DNA of 64,000 nt from Jaltomata sinuosa. Taxonomy: Eukaryota > Streptophyta > Magnoliopsida > Solanales > Solanaceae. The first letter of the stretch is position 1; every line of letters begins with the position of its first letter. Position numbers and translations under genes: made by a program. The DNA lies in NCBI GenBank assembly GCA_003996215.1, contig QJPP01004107.1, forward strand, positions 1 through 64,000. The letters run 5' to 3'. This document shows positions 1 through 11,225 of the stretch, in pieces. The notes below the pieces were generated by a model. It saw nothing but the letters and a program-made list of their open reading frames with translations. It did no database searches and was not told the DNA's origin.

Positions 1-1590
1 GCAGATACATATGAACAAGTGGATCCAGGATCAAATAAAGCCATAGCAGGCTGATGGCACACAGAAATCGTACCTGTAATCACAGCATCTGAGGCCTCTG
101 CCTCTGGTCTCCTAGGGACAGCGTAAAACTGACGACGACCTCCACCTGCCCAACCGCCATCCCTACCACCTGCTCTGCCGCGCGGAGCACCACCTCTACC
201 CTGATGACCACCCCCTCTAGCCGGGGGCTGAACTACCCGTAAAGGCTCGGCCAACTGAACTGTTCCCTGCTGAGGGCAATCTCTCGCAAAATGACCAATC
301 GCACCACAAGTAAAACAAGCCCCTGATGGCCTACTCAGTCGAGATGAACCAGCAGATTCCGTATGACCACCACGACCTGATGCCCCAGAAACTGTACCCC
401 TCGAAGACTGGCCGCTATAGCCCTGATGGCTGCCCTGACCCTACTCGAACTGGGCACTACCGCAAGTCTGAAGGGAGGCCTGAACCGGTCGGCTGGACTA
501 ACCCTGGTACTGCTGTGGCTGATAACTCCGGCTCCACTGGCCAGGACCTCTACCACCATATCTAGGACCACTATAGACACCCTGATGTCGAGGCCTCTTA
601 TCTCTGGACCCCTGATCATGTCGTTGTAAGTCCTCCACAGTGCGGGCATAGTCTACGATAGCCTGAAATGACCGACCACTGGCAATCAATATCTCAGCTG
701 GCTGTCTGATCTCTGGCCTCAAACCCCATACAAATCTGCGAATCATATCAGCCTCGGTAAGGAATGATCATAGCTCCGAACGGTGCTAGCTGATGGAAAC
801 GGGTCTCATACTCTGAGATAGTCGTAGATCCCTGCACAAGGTGAGTAAATTGTTCCCTGCGATGCTCACGATCACTCTGTGGTAGAAACTTGGCCATAAA
901 GGCCTCATAAAACTCAGACCAGGTCAAAGGAGGTGACGATGGTGGTTTACAAGCAACCTGGGCCCTCCACCATAACTTCGCTGGGCCCTCCAATTGATAG
1001 GTAGTATAACCAACCCCGTGAGTCTCCAGCAAACCCAAATGATGCAACATCTCCTCACAGGTAGTAATAAAGTCATGTGGATCCTGTCCAGAAGTACCAG
1101 CAAATCTCGGAGGTGCTAACCTCAAAAACCTACCCAACGCCTTCTGCTCTAACTCTGTCATAACTGGGCGAGGAGCAAGACGTTGTGCAATAGATGGAAC
1201 CGGAATGACCTCCGCACGGGGAGCCATAGTAGCCGGCTGCGCTCCTAAGCTCTGTGCACCCAGGGCTGCCCCCTGAGCGGATGTCTGCGCTACCTCAGAA
1301 GGCCGCTCTCCAATCACACCCAAAAGCTGTAATAGTAATCCCCGAATATCTGGAGACTGAGCTGCGGCTGAAGCTGGCACAGAGGTGGGCACTGGAGCTG
1401 GTACTGGAGCTGGCGCTGGAGCTGGCACTAGAGCTGGTGGTACCTGGGCTGCCACCTGAACCACATGCTGCTCGGGCTCTATCTCTACGCTAGCAGCTCT
1501 AGCAGGTGCCACTGATCGAGGGCGTCCTCGACCCCTAACTGGAGTGGGAGGCTCATCTTCACGTGATGCCGATGATCTCGTACGAACCAT
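1..1590 (-). pseudogene. gag-protease reading frame of element A, broken, runs off the left edge
   Basis: Capsid/nucleocapsid polyprotein that would package the retrotransposon RNA, followed by the aspartic protease. The start chosen is the ATG at 1590 (MVRTRSSASRED), directly after an acceptor-like CCGCAG. An alanine/proline-rich stretch with repeated PAPVP units follows, then the retrotransposon gag core (about 1130-760; L-W-W in YQLEGPAKLWW). A single-base frameshift near 760 changes frame; two in-frame TAG codons sit at 498-500 and 441-443, both where CAG would fit the Gln-rich context. The frame then gives a perfect knuckle C-FT-C-GAIG-H-FARD-C at 317-276 and protease residues ALFDPGST with the catalytic Asp codon at 32-30. 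Third-position GC is higher than in the other elements here. Confidence 0.85.
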
Positions 1591-1787
1591 CTGCGGAAGA
1601 ATGAAGTAGAACAAATGAGATTTCCAGAAACTTCAAGGGTACAACGCACGACACAGAAGCAATGAAAGAGTCCAATTTATAAAATGTCACTGTAGCCTCC
1701 CAAAGATTGAGTACGGACATCTCCACCCCGATCCGCAGGACTCTACTAGACATTGGCTCCTATACCGATGACACCGGTGAACCTAAA

Positions 1788-1799
1788 GCTCAGATACCA
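1788..1799 (-). other. Primer binding site, initiator-Met tRNA type (element A)
   Basis: On the minus strand this reads TGGTATCTGAGC, one base off the usual TGGTATCAGAGC complement of the initiator-Met tRNA 3-prime end. It lies three bases inside the LTR end at 1803, as expected for the start of minus-strand DNA synthesis. Confidence 0.85.
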
Positions 1800-1802
1800 A
1801 GT

Positions 1803-4800
1803 TGTCAAGACCCAATTTCTCGGTCATAATGGCACCTACAACCCCCGGTAGGTGAACCAATCCCCGTAGCCCAGAACAGTTAGTAATGGGCTACTATCTA
1901 GAAAATAAGGGAACAAGACAAATAAAATAGATAACAGGGATATAAATATATACATATGCGAAAACTAAACCAAACCCCAAGACCTGGTATCATAGTATAG
2001 AGCCAAACTACATACATGGAGTGCAAATAATCCAAAACTATATATACAGATGTCTCTGAATGGTAATAGAGTACATGAAGCAAAAGATAAACTAAAGTTA
2101 AGCTCCGATCGCCAAGAGCTCACCCTCAGTCTGAAGTAGTCCCCAACAGATCTCCAAGCACGAATCACAACGATCTATCGGCGATGGCCCATGCTAGGAT
2201 CTGTACCCAAAGATGCAGGGGGTAGGGGTGAGCACCAAATGCGAAGCATAAGGTACCCAGTAGGTATCATAGGCCGACTGGGCACATATAAGATAAAAGC
2301 GCAGTAATAGACAGAATAGAAGCAAGCAGTCACAGAAATCAACGAAAGGTACACAGGAACTAGCCCAGAGGGAAATCAACAAAACCACATGTGAGGCTAG
2401 TAAGCAGAATATACACACCATAGGCACAGGTAAAAGTAAGAAACAACGCACCTGGGGTCCTTGCAACAACAGTGTATACAAAATAAGTTTACGAAATGGA
2501 CGGTATACCGGTAACCTCAAGTGTAAGAAGAAGAGAGAAAGAGTAATGATAGGCATGCTCAGAGACATGAATCAAGTCCAACTAATCATATCAATCTCAC
2601 ACCCAGTAACTAACAGTCTAGCAGTAACCAATTTCATAATTAACCGTAACAGGGAATAATTCTACAAGTAAATAGAAAGAGTCTACCTACAGTCCCTCGG
2701 CCGCCCATACAACAGAGGAACACAAACAAGTGAAAACAAACCCTCCGGCATCCCATACTACCGGAGCGTACAATCAGCAAACAGCAAACAAGGGTGGAAC
2801 CTCGAACCATGAATGATATGATGCATGAAGATCTCAAGTGCCATAGTATCTCTGTATGTACCTCCTCCGGCGCCGATCCGGCCCAGCAGGTAGGTTCCAT
2901 GGAAGGACTCTGCCCGTATACCTCTACTCCACTGTATACCCCTCCTCCGGCACACGCAGCCCGCAGCCCCTGGCCCGGATGGCAATGTCCATGGAGGTCC
3001 CACCCCATACTAAAACTCAGTATCAGAATAGAGACCCAGTCTCGAATATGCAATGCCCAGACCCTGTCAAGGACTAAAGTAGTAGGAAAATGTCTCAAAA
3101 ACCCCTCCAAGGGTGCCCGGGAATAACCGGGTCTAAACAGTAAAAAGTCATCTTAGGTGCTCGGTCCGACCGAGGCTAAAAATCATCTCAAGTAACAAGA
3201 AAACTCAACTAGCACCCCGGCCCTGCCGAGTCTAGCGATAATCGTAAAACTGATGATTTTAAACATAATTTTACTTTCTTTTATCCAGAAATATCCACAA
3301 GTTAAATCAAACCATTTCCAAATTATTTCCATCAAACGGGCCCCCCGGGCCATGCAAGGTTAGAAAATAGTGCCAGTAGGCCCGAAGCCAAAACCATAGT
3401 AAAACATGGATAAAACCTCTTTATATGCATGGAAATGGTATGATCACACACAATAGCTGGCCAGCAGCTCACAATCAACCTACCGACCCTGCACAGGCCC
3501 ACAGCTACTCAGCAAGCATAACCAGCCTAGAAGGATAATTCTATGCCCGGGACTCGCGGACATTCCCAAAATCCCACCTTCTATGTTCCAGAGTCAACAA
3601 GGCCTCGCAGGACCACAAGGGTAAATAAAATATATCCGCAAATACTACAAACAACGGAGGAATAAAAATAGCGGACATGAATAAGCGGTCAAGGTCTGTG
3701 GTACCAACCTAATAAACCAACCCAAGGATGCCCATTAATACAATTTTATTTTATATATACGGAGTCTAGGGAAAATAAACCGTAACCTACCTGTCGTCCG
3801 ATGACAAGCTGCTAGAACGACGATGTCCATGCTCGAATCGCTCCGAGAAACTCCGAAATTAGGCTTGAATAACTTGACGTAGATAATCGATTTTCTTTCT
3901 GAAATTAAACATAACATCAAAATATAATTTCTCTACCAAACCCCTCTAATGTTCTATATATATCCAACATAGTGAAGGTGGACTACTTTTACATATAGGT
4001 ATATATATAACACATGCAGTAGGTAAATAAATTAATTACTATATAATAAATTAGAAATTAGCACTATGAAATGATTATGTGATGCCACCTTTCAACTTAC
4101 TATGTGTTGTGTTAGCCCTCCACTTCCACGTAGAAGTGGAGGTGGCAACCAATTCGCTCCGTTAGGTATATACTCGGGTATTGCATAAATTCGTGGTAAA
4201 ATAAATATAACTTTCTAAATATACCACAATTATTAGAAAATTATTTCGAATAAAACCTACTATATTATAATAATAATCTTTAACATAACTAAATTTACTA
4301 TCTCCGTTAAAATATTATAATGTATAAAAATCTTATAAAATAAATACATATACAATTATAACGTATCAAAATTATTTTCCATAAACCTTTAAAATATTTT
4401 GAAAAGGCAATAATAATATAATTTTTACCAAATTCAACTTTTAAATTAAATATTTTCAAATACACGCACGATGCTAATAAAATTCTTAAGCTTAGGCTCG
4501 TAATTCACCAACGCACGATTTTGATACTCAAGAATTCTCTCGGGATCCCCCCTTATGTTTTATCACTGTTTCGGGACTGAAATGGCGTTTTAAAATGTGA
4601 AGTTGAGGCTTAAATCGAGTTTAACCCGACCCGGTTCGCGACCCGGTTCGTAACCCATTTTCTGCCAGATAGTCCGCGGTAAAACAGTCATAACGTTTTA
4701 CTCCGAGATCAGTTGGATGTGAGGTTTTATGCGTTGGAAACTAGACTCGTAGACCTTCGATTTGGTATTTCGGGGGACTTCTAGCTTTTTATATATTGAG

Positions 4801-4921
4801 AGAAAAGCCCTGAGACATTTGACCCAAAGTTCAGAAAATTCGTTAAAGATCTTACGATAACTTTTGTCGATTTACTTGACTTCAAAACTTATACGTGGAA
4901 ATGACCGGAAGGGTCATTACA
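1803..4921 (-). repeat. 5-prime LTR of element A, 3.1 kb
   Basis: The minus strand begins TGTAATGACCC at 4921 and ends CTTGACA at 1803, next to the primer site. TATA-like sequence lies near 3963-3954, and CAG-GTAGGT, a strong splice-donor-like site, at about 3793-3786. The acceptor-like CCGCAG touching the gag ATG at 1590 would pair with it. Several open frames on both strands (for example 2640-3110) are low-complexity accidents in LTR sequence and show no protein signature. The left half (about 4000-4500) is very AT-rich. No second copy of this LTR is in the window. Confidence 0.8.
3954..3963 (-). promoter_or_regulatory. Putative TATA box of element A LTR
   Basis: The minus strand reads GGATATATATAG, about 160 bases upstream of the donor-like CAG-GTAGGT. 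A second TATA-like run lies near 4000-4010, so the transcription start is not fixed. Inference from motif and position only. Confidence 0.35.
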
Positions 4922-5542
4922 CTTAGCTTTCTAATTTGGGTTTTTACTTGAGAAAGGATTTCCCAAAATTCGGGAAGATTCAATAGTGGGGATTTGAGAG
5001 TTTCCACTCTAGATCAAGGCTAGAGATAGTTTGATTACCAAAAACTCCCATCTTAGATTTGGGGTTAGAGATAACCTAACTCACCCAAGTAAATTGTTGG
5101 TTATTGCCTACTCGTGGTGATTCGAGAGAACCCATGAGGATTGTTGCTTAATTGGTCAAGAGATAGTTAAGTGAACCTTTAGCCAAGAATACCCATGTGT
5201 TGATCGGGTGTAAGTCTTGTGAATTGAATTCCCATTCCCAATTCTCCCTTGTTACCCTTGCTTGGCGAAAGCAAGGTGAAAGTCATTGATCACTTTATCT
5301 TTAATTTGATTTTCCTCTATCTTTAGTTGTAGTCTAAAACCCCCCTTTAGATATCTTTTTCCCTTTTTTGTTAATTGAACATATATAAGTTGCTTGGATT
5401 CTCTATTATCTCGGTCGTGACTACATTGTTCCCTTGGGTACGACCCCGACACTCATTGGGAATTATAAATTTTATTTTGCTGCATGATCATCGTGGCCTC
5501 CTAATTGGAGAGCACGATTTGAGCGATCATCAATGTATGAAC
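4922..5542 (+). repeat. LTR-like fragment between elements A and B, lineage uncertain
   Basis: No coding signal. The phrase CGACCCCGACACTCATTGGG near 5441-5460 followed by an AT-rich tail resembles the U5 end of Athila-type LTRs; element C has the same kind of phrase before its own LTR end near 15800. The right border is where similarity to the LTR of element B begins (5543). The left border is the LTR end of element A. It is best read as a remnant of an older element that both A and B adjoin. Confidence 0.4.
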
Positions 5543-6213
5543 TTGACTCCATGTAGCTCATCATGGTTTAATGTCAATTAAGAGAAACTTTTCCACATGA
5601 TGTTTTTCAAGCTATGAAGTTATATGATGCTCTATTTTGAATCTTGACTGTACTTCATGTTTTATGTCTTATATCTTGATAATTTCTTATGCTATCTCTT
5701 ATTACAAAAGAGCTCATTTTAAGCATGTTTTAAGTATTTTTTATCATGATCATACATATCTCTCATACTCGGAACATCCTATAGTACTGACGCATATTTT
5801 GCACTGCATCCTCTTGACGATGCAGATTCAGGTTCCCTTCCTTAGGCACGTGGCTAGAGATCACATGCCATTTCAAGTTAGTGTTGGTGAGTCCTTATTG
5901 TTCGAGGGCTAGTTATGACTCTAGTTAGCTTTTGGTTGTTACTTTTGTACTTCGAGTTAGCTAGGGTCTTGTCGTAGCAACTCCCTTTGTCATGTGTAGA
6001 GGCTTTTCAGACATAGCCAGTATTCGAGTCTCTCTTTCAAAACTATGTTTTGTATTGACTTATCATTTATGAATTTTGGTTTTCTAATGTTCTATCTATG
6101 CTTCCGCTATTCTTTCTTATGAATGTCTGGGTAAGCTATGACCAAGGGTTAGTCTAGGGCACTCATGCCCCGGATTCCGTGTTATGTCTAAGGGGTAGCC
6201 TCAGGGCGTGACA
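5543..6213 (+). repeat. Truncated 5-prime LTR of element B (3-prime third only)
   Basis: Similarity to the 3-prime LTR starts abruptly at GACTCCATGTAGCTCATC (5543, matching 12684) and runs to GGGCGTGACA at 6213, three bases before the primer site. U3, promoter and the splice-donor-like site present in the other copy (11979) are missing here. Confidence 0.85.
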
Positions 6214-6217
6214 AACT

Positions 6218-6229
6218 TGGTATCTGAGC
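6218..6229 (+). other. Primer binding site, initiator-Met tRNA type (element B)
   Basis: TGGTATCTGAGC starts four bases after the LTR end at 6213 and carries the same one-base variant as the site of element A. Confidence 0.9.
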
Positions 6230-6423
6230 CTCAGGTTCAAGAGTCCTAGGATGTCTGAAGGCCGTATCAAGTAGAATCTCTTTCATGTGTGTGAATCACT
6301 CCACATTTATGAGAGGGAAGCTATGAGATATCTTAATAAAAAACTTTACTTCTTTCATTTCATATCGTGCGTTAGAGTTTAACTCTAGTATCCTTCTAAT
6401 CCTTTCCTTGTACGTTTCAGATT

Positions 6424-7545
6424 ATGCCTCAATGTGATATTCCTCACCAAGCTGATCGAAATGCTGCTCCTCCAGTTCTGGCCCCCGAGGTTACAAATGA
6501 GGAGTTCCAGAATGCCATTCACATGCTAGACCAGACCTTGGCCGCTCAAGCCAACCAGCTAAATCCTATTCCTGTCACCTTCAAGGTGAGGTAGCAGCCC
6601 GAGTCTGTGATTTTATCAAAGGTTGGGGAAGATCCTCTTAACTTTTTGGATGAGGTGAAGAAAATCTTTGATGTTATGCAAGTGGCTGGGGTTGATAGTG
6701 TTGAATTAGCATCTTATCAACTCAAGGATGTAGCTCATATTTGGTTCACGCAATGGAAGGAAACAAGGGCTATGGACGAGGTCCCTATGACTTGGGAGTG
6801 TCTCTAGAGGGCCTTCAATGACCGATTTTTCCCGAGGGAGTTAAGGCAAGTGAAGGACAATGAGTTGGTGAACTTGAGACAGGGATCCATGAAAGTCCAG
6901 AAGTACAGTTTGAGGTGCACTCAACTCTCCAGATATGCTCCTGATATGGTGGCTGACCCACAGGATCAGATGAGCAAGTATATCTATGGAGTCTCAGACT
7001 TGGTGAAAAAGGAGTGAAGATCTGCTATGCTGTTGAGTGACATGAGTATCTCCATACTTATGACTCACCAGATCGATGGGGACAAGCTTAGGGAGATTGC
7101 TAGGGAGAACAAGAGAGTTAGATCCGAAGGTTTAGGTTTTGGCCATCAGAGGTCCAGTGGTGGACATTGCTCTTTGTTTCATAAGAAGTCATCAGGACCC
7201 GTTCATTCTTCTGCTAGTGCTCCTATCCAGGCCCCTAGGCCTCATCATGACCAGACTGGTAGAGGATCTGGTTCCTATTCGCAGTCTCAGGGGAGTGTTG
7301 CTAAGTGATCTTCCCATCCTATTTGTAGAAAGTGTGGGAATAATCACCCGAAAGAGTGTCATTTGGGCACAGGTGCATGCTTTGGATATGGACAGATTAG
7401 ACGCATGATTAGAGATTGCCCTTAGGCTAAGGAGGGGCAGGGAGGTAGTAGGGCTCAGTCTGCTCCAGTAGCTCTAGGAGGTCAACCAGCCTAGCAGGGA
7501 GCTGCTTCTAATTCTGGTGGTCAGCGCCAGAACCATCTTTATGCC
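6424..7545 (+). pseudogene. gag of element B, broken
   Basis: The start chosen is the ATG at 6424 (MPQCDIPHQADRN), three bases after TTTCAG. The gag core follows (PLNFLDEVKKIF, then LASYQLKDVAHIWF, then YSLRCTQLSRYAPDMV). Near 7324-7426 lie a knuckle C-RK-C-GNN-H-PKE-C and a second, decayed one in which the second Cys is Tyr and the His is Arg. In-frame stops occur at about 6592, 6805, 7015, 7306, 7423 and 7492; the last two fit CAG changed to TAG. No frameshift is seen: all segments share one frame with the protease and RT that follow, the usual single polyprotein of chromoviruses. Confidence 0.85.
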
Positions 7546-8950
7546 ATGTCCTCTCGTCAGGACCAGGAGAGTTCACCAGATATTGTCACTAGTATGTTGA
7601 AAGTCTTCTCTCTTGATTTATATGCATTGTTGGACCCCGGTGCCTCCTTATATTTTGTGACCCCTTATGTAGCATGCAAATTTGAAATTTGTCCTGAATT
7701 GCTTTTAGAACCTTTTTGTGTTTCTACTCCTATTGGGGATTCAGTCCTAGACAAAAGAATCTGCCAAAATTTCCCTATCTCAGTCCTTCATAGAGTCACT
7801 TCAGTGGATCTAGTAGAGTTGGAGATGACTGATTTTGATGTTATTCTTGGTATGGATTGGTTGTATGCTTGTTATGCCTCAGTTAATTGTCATACTCGAA
7901 TTGTCAGTCTTAAGTTTCCAAATGAACCTGTCTTAAAGTGGCAGGGTAGTCCTCCATCCTCGAAGGATCATTTCATATATTATCTTAAGGCTGGGAAGAT
8001 AATTTCTAAGGGTTATGTTTATCATATAGTTCAGGTTATGGACACGGAGTTCTGAACCCCATCCCTTCAATCTATTCCTTTTGTGAATGAGTTCCCAAAA
8101 GTGTTTCTCAAAGATTTGCCCGGAGTCCCTCCTGAGAGGGAGATCGACTTTGGGATAGATATCCTTCCAGATATGAATCATATCTCTATTCCTTCCTATA
8201 GAATGTATCCCGTGGAACTGAAAGAGTTAAAGGATCAGTTGAAGGATCTTCTTGATAAGGGTTTCATCAGGCCTTGCATTTCTCTATGGGGTGCCCCAGT
8301 TTTGTTCTTGCGGAAGAAGGATGGTTCCCTTAGGATGTTTATTGACTACCATCAGTTGAACAAGGTCACAATTAAGAATAAGTATCCCATTCCTAGGATT
8401 GATGACTTATTCGATCAGCTTCAGGGTGCTAGTTTCTTCTCCAAGATCGACCTTAGATCTGGTTATCATCAACTTCATGTTCAAGAGTGTGATATCTTAA
8501 AGACAGCCTTCAGGACCTGGTATGGTCATTATGAATTCGTTATTATATCTTTTGGTCTAACGAATTCTCCTACAGCCTTTATGGATTTGATAAACTGTGT
8601 GTTTAAATAGTATTTATATATGTTTGTGATTGTTTTCATTGATGATATTCTTATCTACTGTCAGAGTGAGAAGGAGCATGTGGACCATTTGAGAGTTGTG
8701 TTGCAAACTCTCAGGGATCGGCAGTTGTTTGCTAAGTTCAGCAAATGTGAGTTTTAGATGCAGTATGTTGCTTTTGTGGGTCATATTGTGACTAGAGATG
8801 GTATTTGAGTTGATTCTCAAAAGATTGAGGCAGTAAATAACTAGCCTAGACCCACTTCCCCATCTAATATTAGGAGCTTCTTGGGTTTGGCTGGTTACTA
8901 CAGGAGATTTGTGAAAGGGTTTTCTTCTATCGCTGCCCCTTTGACTCGAT
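7546..8950 (+). pseudogene. Protease and reverse transcriptase of element B, broken
   Basis: Protease shows LLDPGAS with its Asp codon at 7633 and a later ILGMDWL. The linker with FPKVFLKDLPGVPPERE leads into RT. RT carries the conserved GAPVLFLRKKDGSLRM block, RIDDLFDQLQGASFFSKIDL, and the catalytic box as F-I-D-D at 8635-8646. Stops: TGA at 8053, TAG at 8608 (CAG expected before YLYMF), TAG at about 8755 (TGG expected), TGA near 8806 (CGA expected) and TAG near 8842 (TGG expected), all but the first consistent with cytosine deamination on one or other strand. A frameshift near 8950 separates RT from RNase H. Confidence 0.88.
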
Positions 8951-10993
8951 TAGAAGAAGGTGAAATTTCAGTGGTCTGACCTTTGTGAGGAGAACTTTCA
9001 GGAATTGAAGACTAGACTGACCACAGCTCCAGTGTTGGCTCTACCCGAGGGCCTAAATAAGTTTTTCGTGTATTGTGATGCTTCTAGAATTGAATTGGGT
9101 TGTGTTTTGTTGCAGCGTGGTAAAGTGATTACTTATGCCTCTAGACAGCTTAAGATCCATGAGAAGAACTACCCTACTCATGATCTTGAGTTAGCAGCCG
9201 TGGTTTTTGCTTTGAAGATTTGGAGACATTACTTGTATGGTGTACATGTGGATGTATTCATCGATCATAAGAGTCTCCAGTATGTGCTTACTCAAAAGGA
9301 ATTGAATTTGCGTCAAAGGAGATGGCTTGAGCTTCTTATGGATTATGATATGAGTGTGCTTTACCATCCAGTTAAGGAAAATATAGTGGCAGATACACTT
9401 AGTAGGTTGTTTATGGGTAGTGTGTCTTCGGTTGAGGACGCAAAGAAGGAATTGGTTAAGGAAGTCCATAGGCTTGCTCGATTAGGAGTTCGCCTTATGG
9501 ACTCAATAGAAGGTGGTATAATTGTTCAGAATGGTTCTGAATCATCTTTGGTAGCTGAGGTTAAGGCAAAGCAAGATAGTGATCCTATTTTGCTTCACCT
9601 AAAGGGTGCAGTCCATCAGTAAAGGGTTGAGGTCTTCTCCTAAGGGAGAGATAGTGTACTCCGTTATCAGGGTCGATTATGTGTGCCATATGTAGATGGG
9701 TTGAGACAGCAGATTTTGACTAAGGCTCATAGTTCTAAATATTCTATTCACCCTGGTGCCACCAAGATGTACCGTGACCTACGAGAAGTCTAATTGTGGA
9801 AGGGTATGAAGAGGGACATAGCCGGTTTTATGGCTAAGTGTCCAAACTATCAGCAAATGAAGGTAGAGCATCAGCGACCTAGTGGTATAACTCAGGATAT
9901 TGACCTTCCTACTTTGAAATGGGATGCAATCAATATGGACTTCATTACTGGGTTGCCTCGTACTCGAAGGCAACATGATTCCATTTGGGTGATCTTTGAC
10001 CGGATGACTAAATCATCCCACTTCTTGGCTATTAAGACTATGGATTCAGCAGATGATTATGCCAGACTCTACATCCGTGAGATACTCCAATTGCATGGTG
10101 TTCGATTGTCCATCATTTCGGATAAGGGTACTCAATTTACCTCCCAGTTTTGGAGATCATTTCAGAGAGGTCTTGGTACTCAGGTGAAGCTTAGCACAGC
10201 TTTTCACCCACAGACGAATGGCCAGGCAGAGCATACTATTCAGACTTTGGAGGATATGTTGAGATCTTGTGTGATTGATTTCAAAGGTAATTGGGATGAT
10301 CACTTACCTCTCATCGAGTTTTCCTACAACAACAGCTTTCATTCCAGCATCCAGATGGCTCCTTATGAGGCACTTTATGATCGAAGGTGTAGGTCTCCTA
10401 TTGCTTGGTTTGAGGTAGGTGAGGCAGCCTTGATTGGTCAAGATTTAGTTTATGAGACTATGGAGAAGGTTCAACTTATTAGGGAAAGGCTGAAGACCAC
10501 TCAGAGTTAACAGATAAAATATGCGGATGTGAGAAGGAAGGAATTGGAATTTGAAGTTGATGATTGGGTTTTTCTGAAGGTGTAACCCATGAAGGGTGTA
10601 AGGAGATTTTACAAGAAAGGGAAGCTTAGTCCCCATTTCTTAGGTCCCTATCGAATTCTAAGGAGAGTTTGTAGCATTGCTTATGAGTTGGATTTGCCAT
10701 GGGATTTAGAAGCGGTTCATCCAGTTTTCAATATTTCATTGTTGAAGAAGTGTGTTAGTGATCCGACCTTGATTTTTCCTTTTGAGGATGTGGGTGTGAA
10801 GGATAGTCTCACCTATGAGGAGGTTCCCATGGAGATCCTTGATCGTCATATTCGGAGGCTGAGAAACAAAGAAGTCACCTCAGTAAAAGTTCTTTGGAGG
10901 AATCAGCTTGTTGAGGGAGCTACTTGGGAAGCAAAAGCAGCCATGAAAGCCAAGTACCCTCATCTCTTTCCTTCCGATCCAGTTTCCGCTTGA
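8951..10993 (+). pseudogene. RNase H, integrase and chromodomain of element B, broken
   Basis: RNase H has VYCDAS (Asp codon 9077-9079), the SRQLKIHEKNYPTHDLE block and TDHKSLQY-like FIDHKSLQYV. Integrase keeps the catalytic triad: Asp 9938 (MDFITGL), Asp 10121 (ISDKGTQF), Glu 10229, with 35 residues between the last two. The zinc-binding end has lost one Cys (CPNYQQ). The frame ends with a chromodomain at about 10820-10970 (LRNKEVTSVKVLWRNQ, then VEGATWEAKA), which in this clade reads histone marks to steer insertion. Stops at 9620, 9641, 9791, 10508 and 10582 interrupt one shared frame; TGA at 10991-10993 is the natural end. Confidence 0.88.
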
Positions 10994-11225
10994 GGTAGTA
11001 GTTTCCTCATTAGTACGTCTATCCTACTTTATTCCATCAGTTCCCCTCATGATCTTAGCATGCATGCAAGTTTTTGAAAGTTAGTTCAGTCATGTTTTAA
11101 GTTGCAAGCTTAGTTTTCATGCTTATTCCTTGGTTTTCATGTTTTGTTGTTGTTTGGGTTGTTTTCTCTCCAAGTTTCCATGCATAGTCTTCATTCGAGG
11201 ACGAATGATCCCAAGGGAGAGATAT
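10994..11225 (+). other. 3-prime untranslated region and polypurine tract of element B
   Basis: Noncoding sequence between the polyprotein stop and the 3-prime LTR. It ends with the purine run AAGGGAGAGAT at 11213-11223, which primes plus-strand DNA and abuts the LTR start at 11226. Element F ends in the same way (TTCGAGGAYGAATGATCCCA before the tract). Confidence 0.8.

Larger units (their letters stand above)
1..4921 (-). mobile_element. Element A: partial Ty3/Gypsy chromovirus-like retrotransposon (5-prime LTR, PBS, gag, start of protease)
   Basis: Read on the minus strand, the order is LTR (4921 to 1803), a primer site for initiator-Met tRNA, a gag reading frame from 1590, a CCHC zinc knuckle and the first residues of an aspartic protease, where the window ends. 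RT, integrase and the 3-prime LTR would lie to the left of position 1. The LTR opens TGTAATGACCC and closes TTGACA, so both TG and CA ends are present. The five bases outside its right end are CTTAG; the partner target duplication is outside the window. Chromovirus placement (Del/Tekay-like) is inferred from gag style and PBS only, because no RT is visible. Confidence 0.85.

Noticed and set aside
2640..3126. Overlapping open frames of 110-156 residues on both strands
   Set aside because: They lie inside the LTR of element A, overlap each other on opposite strands and have no domain or codon signature.
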